A DNA stretch of 13,867 nucleotides from assembly GCA_002868985.1 (NCBI GenBank), contig PKTV01000566.1, forward strand, positions 1 through 13,867. The letters run 5' to 3'. The notes beneath the pieces were generated by a model. It was given only the letters and a program-made list of their open reading frames with translations. It did not search any database and was not told where the DNA came from. This stretch comes from Desulfobacteraceae bacterium. GTDB taxonomy: Bacteria; Desulfobacterota; Desulfobacteria; Desulfobacterales; UBA11574. Positions 1-5,435 of the stretch are shown piece by piece (the stretch's first letter is position 1; the number at the start of each line of letters is the position of its first letter). A program made the translations under genes and the position numbers.

Positions 1-125
1 ATGGACCTGCCCGCCATTGCAAGCCTTGGGCTCGTTCAGGCGAGGCGTGCGGGGTGGTTTCCCTTATCCTCTTTCCTGATTTCTCTTTCCTCTTTCCTAT
101 TTAATAATATTTTCCAAAGGCCTTG

Positions 126-824
126 TCACTGCTCATCAAGATTCAGCACCTCTATCCCCTCAGAAATTTCAAAACTAAACAAGGAATCATCGAGCATCTG
201 TTTAAGTTGAATATTGTTAAAGATGATCCGTATTTCATCGCCGTATGAATTATAGGTCAAAATCCTAACAACATTAAAAGTTTTTCTTGAAATCCACAGG
301 TATATTTCCACAATATCGTAGGTTTTTTCTCTGGGTAAGAGCTTGAGGACAAAGTAGCCCTCTTGAGTCTCTTTTTCAAGAACCATATTGAATTTTTGTC
401 TTATCACCTTCATATCAGAAAGGAAACTGAATCCTTTACCACCTTCAAAAAAAGAAGGGGCCTTTCCAATCATTACCTGGTTGTCATCAGGTCTAAATAC
501 CCACAGCGTTTTGCCGTCCGTAATAATCATTTGTCGGTCAGGTGTTTCATATTCCCATCTCATTTTGCCGGAACGTTTGAAAAAGGCTCTCCCCGAAGCA
601 CTATCTGTTATTTCCATGGCCTTTATTGATGAAGTTTGGGAAAAATCTGCAGAAAAGCCGGACACAGAATAATTCTTCTCAACCTTTTTAATCACCTCGT
701 CCAGGGTTAAACGCGATGCATCCGGGGGGGATGCTGTTTTAGATGACAAATTAGACGCCAATCCTAACTGTCCACCAAAAAAGAAAAAAACAAAAAGAAG
801 AAATGAAATTCTTTTAAATCGCAT
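126..824 (-). CDS. lolA: Outer-membrane lipoprotein carrier protein LolA-like
   Basis: 232-residue periplasmic chaperone that in the LolA family takes lipoproteins released by LolCDE and hands them to the outer membrane. The N-terminus is a clear Sec signal peptide: Arg/Lys in residues 2-5, then a Leu/Phe-rich core ending near an LGLAS cleavage region at about 21-25. The mature part shows the family pattern: an early helix with DEVIKKVEKNY, then FSADFSQ, the SGRAFFKRSGKMRWEYETPD strand pair and DGKTLWVFRPDDNQV. Length is slightly above the usual 200-220. A strong GAGGAG ribosome site lies about 8 bases before the ATG. It lies 169 bp downstream of the response-regulator gene on the same strand, so it is probably its own transcription unit or a distal member. 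Assignment to the LolA fold is firm; the exact client set is inference. Confidence 0.88.
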   Translation of the reverse strand: MRFKRISFLLFVFFFFGGQLGLASNLSSKTASPPDASRLTLDEVIKKVEKNYSVSGFSADFSQTSSIKAMEITDSASGRAFFKRSGKMRWEYETPDRQMIITDGKTLWVFRPDDNQVMIGKAPSFFEGGKGFSFLSDMKVIRQKFNMVLEKETQEGYFVLKLLPREKTYDIVEIYLWISRKTFNVVRILTYNSYGDEIRIIFNNIQLKQMLDDSLFSFEISEGIEVLNLDEQ

Positions 825-936
825 AAACGAATCTCCTCATTCGAATTCGATATTAAAATAGGGGTGCGAAGCTTGAGTTATTAATAGCAAAACACCGTAA
901 CTTCTCCGATGAATACGCGATAAATAGGCACTCTTG

Positions 937-958
937 TCCGCCGTCGACGTTTGGCGGA
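937..958. repeat. Short inverted repeat between regulator gene and lolA
   Basis: TCCGCC and GGCGGA form a perfect 6-bp inverted repeat around a 10-base centre that contains the palindrome GTCGAC. It sits 36 bases past the stop of the response regulator and upstream of lolA. No T-run follows on either strand, so it is not a convincing intrinsic terminator. It could be an operator or an RNA-processing hairpin. Nothing else was recognised in the 825-993 gap apart from the lolA ribosome site. Confidence 0.3.
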
Positions 959-993
959 TTAGATCATTTTAGGCCACTTCACACTTTTTAAAG

Positions 994-2361
994 TTAATCC
1001 ATCACCCCATATTTTTTAAGCTTTTTGTGAAGGGTTTTTCTGGTAATACCCAGCCGTCGTGCTGCCTCGCTTTTATTGCCGTCCACAGATTCCAACATGC
1101 GCAATATAGCAGCCTTTTCCACCTCCTCAAGGGGTATGTTGGCGATATTGTCAAAATCAGATGAGGCTGGAGCCGCCTGCTGTAACAAAGGCTGTAAGAT
1201 GGAAAAATCCTGATCATCAAGATAGTCTGTGCGGGCCAGTACAACCGCTCTTTCAATCGCATTCATCAGTTCGCGGACATTGCCGGGCCAATCATACCGA
1301 ATAAGCTGGTCCATTGCTTTGGGTGTAAACCCTTTTATCTCCTTTTTGTTTTTGTCGACAAAAATTTCCAAAAAATGCTGGGCAAGCAATGGGATGTCGT
1401 CTCTTCTCTCGGTAAGCGGCGGGATTTCAAGACTGACAACGTTCAACCGATAATAAAGATCCTCGCGAAACAGCTCTCTGTTTTTCAGATCAACGAGATT
1501 TTTGTTTGTGGCAGCGATGACCCGAACATCCACAGGTATGACTTTTTCACCGCCCACACGGGTTAATTCTCTTTCCTGTAATACACGCAAAAGCTTAACC
1601 TGCATGGTTAACGGCATTTCACTCACTTCGTCAAGGAAAATGCTTCCATGGTTCGCCTGATAAAAACGCCCTTCTTTTTTGCGGTCAGCGCCCGTAAAAG
1701 CCCCTTTTTCATGCCCAAAAAGCTCTGATTCAAGAAGCGTTTCAGTGATGGCGGCACAATTAATTTTTACAAAGGGACCGTCTTTTCTCGGGCTGTTATG
1801 ATGAATCACCCCGGCAATCAATTCCTTGCCTGTTCCGGACTCGCCGGTAATCATTACGGTGGCTTCGGACGGGGCCACATGGGCCACCGTTTCCAAAAGG
1901 CTTATCATGGCAGGACTTCGACCGATGATATTTTGCATGTCAAAATGTTTACCGAGGCTTTCTTTTAAAAGACGATTCTCCTCTTTAAGCCGGGTGTGCT
2001 CCATCGCCCTTTCAATGGTCAGCCGCAACTTGTCGAAATCGAGAGGTTTTGTAAGATAATCATAAGCGCCCTTTTTCAGGGCCTCAATCGCTGTTTCAAC
2101 TGAAGAATACGCCGTCATGATCGTTACCGGAATGGCAGGATTGAATGCTTTTATACGATCCAGTGCTTCGAGACCTGAAACCTTCAGCATTCTGATATCC
2201 ATCAAAATCAGATCAAAGGGCCGTTCTTGAACCTTCTCAATGGCGGTCGAACCGTCATCCGCCTCAACAATATCATATCCCCACCCCCCAACAAGGGTTC
2301 TTAGCATGGTACGATGGGCGTTATCATCATCAACGACCAAAATTGTCTTTCTATTTTTCAT
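994..2361 (-). CDS. Sigma-54-dependent response regulator, NtrC/ZraR family
   Basis: 455-residue cytoplasmic transcription activator of sigma-54 promoters. Three domains are visible. The receiver domain (about 1-125) has the acidic cluster DDD at 11-13, phospho-acceptor D55 in LILMDIRM, T82 and K105. The AAA+ domain (about 145-380) has Walker A GESGTGKE at 173-180, the sigma-54-contacting loop GAFTGA at 220-225, Walker B IFLDE at 241-245 and the R-finger region YYRLNV. The C-terminal Fis-type helix-turn-helix contains NKSEAARRLGITRKTLHKKL. Length is typical for the family. Its ATG overlaps the stop of the kinase gene (ATGA), so the two are translationally coupled and form a cognate pair. AtoC and ZraR are the nearest well-known relatives; the signal cannot be read from sequence. 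The two palindromes upstream of the operon are likely targets of its own HTH (inference). Confidence 0.93.
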   Translation of the reverse strand: MKNRKTILVVDDDNAHRTMLRTLVGGWGYDIVEADDGSTAIEKVQERPFDLILMDIRMLKVSGLEALDRIKAFNPAIPVTIMTAYSSVETAIEALKKGAYDYLTKPLDFDKLRLTIERAMEHTRLKEENRLLKESLGKHFDMQNIIGRSPAMISLLETVAHVAPSEATVMITGESGTGKELIAGVIHHNSPRKDGPFVKINCAAITETLLESELFGHEKGAFTGADRKKEGRFYQANHGSIFLDEVSEMPLTMQVKLLRVLQERELTRVGGEKVIPVDVRVIAATNKNLVDLKNRELFREDLYYRLNVVSLEIPPLTERRDDIPLLAQHFLEIFVDKNKKEIKGFTPKAMDQLIRYDWPGNVRELMNAIERAVVLARTDYLDDQDFSILQPLLQQAAPASSDFDNIANIPLEEVEKAAILRMLESVDGNKSEAARRLGITRKTLHKKLKKYGVMD

Positions 2362-4127
2362 TGTCCATCTTTTGTTCCTGCATAAGATAAAAATATTGTG
2401 ACCTCTGTTCCCTTTCCTAAGCGACTCTCAATGGTTATTTCCCCGCCATGGGCTTCCATAATATTATGAGCGATGGCCAACCCAAGACCGGTGCCGGATG
2501 CTTTGGTGGTAAAATAGGGATCAAAGATATGGGAGAGATCGTCTTCCGCAATACCGGCTCCGGTATCCGACACCTTGATCTCTATCCCGTTTTTTTTCGA
2601 ATTTTTGGCAAGCGTAACGGTCAGGTTCCCGCCATTATCCATAGATTCAATGGCATTTAAGTAAAGGTTCAGAAACACCTGGTTGATTCTGTCCGGATCG
2701 ATTAAAATCTCGTCTATTTCAGAATCAAAGTCGGTTCTGATGCTGATGTTTGCTTCCGATGCCTGCCTTTCGATCAGTTTGAGAGAGTCCTCTAAAAACG
2801 CTTTAATTTGAATCGATTTTTTCGAAACGGTTATGGGTCTGGCAAACTCATGGAGCTGACCCACAACTCTGTTCAACCGGTCAACCTCTTGAATCATGAG
2901 GTTTGAGATCTGTAGATTTTCAGGTACATCATAATATCTTTCTTTGAAATACGTCGCAAAACCTTTAATTGAACTTAAAGGATTACGGATCTCATGAGAA
3001 ACACCTGCTGCCAGCCTACCCACGGATGCTAGGCGTTGACTCCTTGCAATCTCTTTTCTTAACGAGCGGACTTCACTGAGATCTTTAAACAGGACCACAT
3101 ATCCAAGAAACGTTCCGTCTTCATCATTGAGCAACGTGGCGCTGATTTCCAGGGGAATCACCTCTCCTTTCTGCACGGTACAATCGCTCTCTTCTTCCAC
3201 AACACCTTTTTCCACATTTAGGTTTTTCAGCAGGTGCCATAGCTCAGCCGGAAGTACCTTTTCAGCATGTTCTCCAATCACTTCAGCGGGCAAAAGCTTT
3301 AGAACAGATCCAGCCACATTATTCAAGGAGGTTATCCTCTGATTGTCATCCAGCGCAACGAGGCCAATCGGCATATTTGCCACCAGATTGTCTGAAAAAG
3401 CCTTTATTCTGGAAAGAGACATCTTTGTAACCCGATAACTTTGCGCTAAAAATAGCAGAACGATACCGGCAAATCCGATCAAAAGAAGGATAATGCCCAT
3501 GATAACGGCATGTCGGGTGTCCGCCCGAATGGCATCTTCAATTGATGTCATGTCAAGTCCCACGAATATAATCGGACTGGAAGGAAGAATGTCTATTCTT
3601 TCATTCATTCCCCTTTGAAACCACATCTGGAGCATCATATGGCCGCGCCCCATGTCCGGTCTTCCTTCCACAGGTGAAAATTTACCAAAAACCTCAAATA
3701 TTTTTTTACCGTCAGGATTACGGACAATTCGCCACTGAACTGTTTTAAGATGTGAGATATTTTTGAGGTTTAATCCTCTTCCATGGTTTTGACCAATATT
3801 TCCGGGGTTATCATGGGCGAGAATGGTTCCGTTTATATCGGTGACCAAAAGGTATCGAATATCGGACTGCTGGGCAGTCTCGGTAAGAAGTTTCTGGAGC
3901 TGGAATTCACTCCAGCTCATCCCCATTCCTGTTCGTGTTCCTGCCTCAAAAGACCGGATCAAGGCCGCACCTTTTTCCAGCAAAAGTCGTGTGCTGTTTT
4001 GATTCTGACGGTTTATGTTCTGTATGGTCATAAACGCGAAAATCGGAAATAAAACCACCACCGCGCCGATAAATAACCAGGGCGGCACACCGGTCCAAAA
4101 TCGATTATGTTTATTTCTACCCTTCAT
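2358..4127 (-). CDS. Membrane sensor histidine kinase, ZraS/AtoS-like, with PAS domain
   Basis: 589-residue inner-membrane sensor kinase that phosphorylates the overlapping response regulator. Order of parts from the ATG used here: basic N-terminus, first membrane segment about 16-35 (WLFIGAVVVLFPIFAFM), periplasmic sensor about 40-200, second membrane segment about 206-229, PAS domain about 248-348 (NMPIGLVALDDNQRI), HisKA with the H-box histidine about 378 in AAGVSHEIRNPLSS, then the ATPase domain with N-box NLYLNAIESM, G1 DTGAGI, F-box FDPYFTTK and G2 GTGLGLAI. The open frame extends to a TTG at 4178, but that adds a cysteine/tryptophan-rich segment without a ribosome site and crosses the sigma-54 promoter match, so the ATG at 4127 is preferred. 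Its ribosome site is poor, and the start is the least certain part of the call. The ligand is unknown; ZraS itself senses zinc/envelope stress, but no metal site is evident here. Confidence 0.9.
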   Translation of the reverse strand: MKGRNKHNRFWTGVPPWLFIGAVVVLFPIFAFMTIQNINRQNQNSTRLLLEKGAALIRSFEAGTRTGMGMSWSEFQLQKLLTETAQQSDIRYLLVTDINGTILAHDNPGNIGQNHGRGLNLKNISHLKTVQWRIVRNPDGKKIFEVFGKFSPVEGRPDMGRGHMMLQMWFQRGMNERIDILPSSPIIFVGLDMTSIEDAIRADTRHAVIMGIILLLIGFAGIVLLFLAQSYRVTKMSLSRIKAFSDNLVANMPIGLVALDDNQRITSLNNVAGSVLKLLPAEVIGEHAEKVLPAELWHLLKNLNVEKGVVEEESDCTVQKGEVIPLEISATLLNDEDGTFLGYVVLFKDLSEVRSLRKEIARSQRLASVGRLAAGVSHEIRNPLSSIKGFATYFKERYYDVPENLQISNLMIQEVDRLNRVVGQLHEFARPITVSKKSIQIKAFLEDSLKLIERQASEANISIRTDFDSEIDEILIDPDRINQVFLNLYLNAIESMDNGGNLTVTLAKNSKKNGIEIKVSDTGAGIAEDDLSHIFDPYFTTKASGTGLGLAIAHNIMEAHGGEITIESRLGKGTEVTIFLSYAGTKDGQ

Positions 4128-4141
4128 GATGATACTTATTA

Positions 4142-4157
4142 AGCAAATCCAATGCCA
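4142..4157 (-). promoter_or_regulatory. Sigma-54 (-24/-12) promoter for the kinase-regulator operon
   Basis: The minus strand reads TGGCATTGGATTTGCT, matching the sigma-54 consensus TGGCAC-N5-TTGCW with the obligatory GG and GC separated by exactly ten bases. The predicted transcript start is near 4131, only about four bases before the ATG chosen for the kinase. That implies a near-leaderless message, a start further downstream (a GTG lies at 4088, without a clear ribosome site), or a chance match. The paired palindromes about 180-220 bp upstream support a real sigma-54 promoter. Confidence 0.5.
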
Positions 4158-4303
4158 CAAGTTGGGCAAAAAGGCCAACGTTGATAGCTTAACGTAAAAA
4201 AGGAAATTAAACTACAATCAAGTTAGCCCCTCCCGGCAATTTAAATGATGGAATCACAAATCTCGAAGAAATAGTGTAACACACTCCTATCCTAAAATTA
4301 AAA

Positions 4304-4320
4304 TGGATACTTTATATCCA
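4304..4320. promoter_or_regulatory. Palindromic operator, copy 1 (probable NtrC-type enhancer site)
   Basis: TGGATA-CTTTA-TATCCA is a 17-bp palindrome with perfect 6-bp arms. An almost identical site follows 41 bp away, centre to centre. Its centre is about 181 bp upstream of the transcript start predicted from the sigma-54 promoter, the usual range for enhancer sites of NtrC-class activators. The adjacent regulator gene encodes the obvious candidate protein. The binding assignment is inference. Confidence 0.55.
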
Positions 4321-4344
4321 CCGGGTCGATTCTACTCAACCTCG

Positions 4345-4361
4345 TGGATACATAATATCCA
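4345..4361. promoter_or_regulatory. Palindromic operator, copy 2 (probable NtrC-type enhancer site)
   Basis: TGGATA-CATAA-TATCCA has the same arms and the same 5-base spacer length as copy 1, with only two differences inside the spacer. The 41-bp centre spacing is close to four helical turns, which would place bound dimers on the same DNA face. The centre is about 222 bp upstream of the predicted sigma-54 transcript start. No plus-strand gene lies nearby to be controlled instead. Confidence 0.55.
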
Positions 4362-4410
4362 TCATGTGGTTCCCAATGGCAAGGCAAAATGTTTATTCAC
4401 CGCCCCAAAT

Positions 4411-4530
4411 ATGGAAGAATGGAATGGTGGAATATTGTAATATTAGGAGTTAGGTGGAAATAAACCATTTTAATTGTAAAAAAACTCCTTAAACCCCATC
4501 ATTCCATTACTCCATTATTCCATCATACCA
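4411..4530. repeat. Large imperfect inverted repeat of ATGGAAT-type units
   Basis: The left part (4411-4435) is rich in TGGAAT units and the right part (4497-4530) in the complementary ATTCCA/TCCATTA units. For example 4419-4433 matches the reverse complement of 4501-4515 at 12 of 15 positions. Nested inside is AGGAGTT (4445-4451) against AACTCCT (4483-4489), a perfect 7-bp arm pair. Together these could fold as one long hairpin of about 120 bases just before the first MITE-like copy. Between the enhancer palindromes (ending 4361) and 4551 no gene is seen; this structure is the only content recognised. It may be a decayed repeat or extragenic palindrome. Confidence 0.5.
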
Positions 4531-4550
4531 ATTGTGAGCGAAGCGAACTA

Positions 4551-4743
4551 GTGTCCATCCAGAAATTCAAAATGAACACAATGGGTGTCCAATTCAGAAA
4601 TGAGCAATTTTTGTTCTGATCAAGGCCGCACAAGGGTTTGCGGTCCCCGCACACGGGACAGGAAGGCGTACGTCTGTACGCCGCAGCCGGAAACCCGCGG
4701 AGAACGCCGAGCAGGACAAAAAGGGCCATTTATGGATGGACAC
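4551..4743 (+). mobile_element. MITE-like structured repeat, copy 1 (193 bp)
   Basis: The ends are perfect 10-bp inverted repeats, GTGTCCATCC and GGATGGACAC. The element is flanked directly by GAACTA on both sides (4545-4550 and 4744-4749), consistent with a target-site duplication. It is about 95% identical to the copy at 5242-5435 (8 substitutions and one indel counted by eye). The inside forms nested stems: TTTTTGTTCTG (4608-4618) with CAGGACAAAAA (4712-4722), one mispair; GGGTTTGCGG (4634-4643) with CCGGAAACCC (4687-4696), one mispair; a GTCCC/GGGAC hairpin (4643-4659); and a perfect GGCGTAC/GTACGCC hairpin (4665-4682). No transposase is encoded, so movement would need an enzyme from elsewhere. 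Short open frames inside both copies are by-products of the repeat. Confidence 0.8.
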
Positions 4744-4764
4744 GAACTAACTTGTAGGGATGGA

Positions 4765-5187
4765 TTAGGTGCACCGAAAATTTTCGATCTCCGGGATATA
4801 AGGCTGAATCACTTTGAGTTCATTAGGTCTGATGGGCCGCCAATCAATGGCATAAAATATTTCATTACCAAAATAAGACTTTGGCTTAAACATTGCGACA
4901 TACAACGCCGGTTCATCCGGATAATGCTCGATCCAGAGAATTTCATCGATTTCCAGATTAAAGTCTCTGCATATCCGTTTGCCTAAACTTTCGACGCAGG
5001 TAGTTTTAAAAATACCTTCCCCGGTTTGGGAGGCCACAACAGCATAAGGCCTGAGATGCTTCACATCCGGATGGCTTATGGAAAAATCGAACAGTCTCAA
5101 TCGCCATGAGCAGGCCCAGTTACAGTCAGTCCCTGAAGATTTATCTTCTCGCCTCTCCAAGCGATATGTCCCATCAAAGAGAATCAA
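4765..5187 (-). CDS. Uncharacterised 140-residue protein bracketed by MITE-like repeats
   Basis: I do not recognise this family with certainty. The protein is soluble, without signal peptide or membrane segment. The most gene-like stretch is in the second half: YAVVASQTGEGIF, then ESLGKRICRDFNLEIDEILW, then IEHYPDEPALYVAMFKP and an aromatic tail DWRPIRPNELKVI. This has the look of small conserved proteins of unknown function with a WIEHYP-type core. The start is TTG with a good AAGGGA ribosome site eight bases upstream. The stop is 21 bp from repeat copy 1 and the start 54 bp from copy 2, so the whole gene sits neatly in the space between them. It runs in the same direction as the ATPase gene, whose stop is 248 bp upstream. 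A functional link with the ATPase is only a guess from proximity. Confidence 0.65.
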   Translation of the reverse strand: MILFDGTYRLERREDKSSGTDCNWACSWRLRLFDFSISHPDVKHLRPYAVVASQTGEGIFKTTCVESLGKRICRDFNLEIDEILWIEHYPDEPALYVAMFKPKSYFGNEIFYAIDWRPIRPNELKVIQPYIPEIENFRCT

Positions 5188-5220
5188 TTTTTTGGTCCCT
5201 TATAGACAAAAGCACTCTTC

Positions 5221-5248
5221 ATTGTCAGTATCTGAGCTTAAGTGTCAA
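5221..5248 (-). promoter_or_regulatory. Candidate promoter partly made by the end of repeat copy 2
   Basis: On the minus strand a perfect TTGACA (5248-5243) lies inside the terminal repeat of copy 2, followed after 16 bases by GACAAT (5226-5221, four of six matches to TATAAT). The predicted start is about 25 bases before the TTG of the 140-residue gene, leaving room for its AAGGGA site. The -35 exists only because this terminal repeat reads GTGTCAATCC instead of GTGTCCATCC. Confidence 0.35.
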
Positions 5249-5435
5249 TCCATAAATTTAAAATGAACACAAAGGGTGTCCAATTCAGAAATGAGTAATT
5301 TTTGTTCTGATCAAGGCCGCACAAGGGTTTTCGGTCCCCGCTCACGGGACAGGAAGGCGTACGGTCTGTACGCCGCAGCCGGAAACCCGCGGAGAACGCC
5401 GAGCAGGACAAAAATGGCCATTTATGGATGGACAC
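5242..5435 (+). mobile_element. MITE-like structured repeat, copy 2 (194 bp)
   Basis: Same orientation and same fold as copy 1. The left end has one change (GTGTCAATCC); the right end is the intact GGATGGACAC. The GGCGTAC/GTACGCC hairpin is conserved although its loop gained one base. CTTAA directly precedes the left end (5237-5241) and recurs after TA at the right end (5438-5442), suggesting a target duplication if the element ends in TA on that side. The right end touches the stop codon of the 951-residue ATPase gene, so the element lies between that gene and the small gene downstream. Its hairpins could act in the transcript as a processing or attenuation structure. Confidence 0.8.

Noticed and set aside
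1..210. 69-residue plus-strand open frame starting at the first base
   Set aside because: Its beginning depends on the window edge, its composition is Ser/Phe/Leu-rich as in a shadow of the CTCTTTCCT-type pyrimidine repeat at about 68-105, and its end overlaps the lolA 3' end antisense. The GC-rich first 57 bases may be a repeat fragment, but nothing confirms it.
4128..4178. Extension of the kinase to a TTG start at 4178
   Set aside because: There is no ribosome site, the added residues are an odd hydrophobic/Trp/Cys segment before a normal basic N-terminus, and the sigma-54 match lies inside it.
4585..4986. 133-residue plus-strand open frame beginning in repeat copy 1
   Set aside because: The first part is repeat sequence and the rest is antisense to the 140-residue gene. 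The similar frame from copy 2 (5276-5629) shares only the repeat part and also runs antisense into the ATPase gene.
4551..5435. CRISPR array or integron-like cassette
   Set aside because: There are only two repeats of about 193 bp separated by 498 bp that contain a gene. Repeat size and spacing do not fit CRISPR, and no integrase or attC-type core site was seen.
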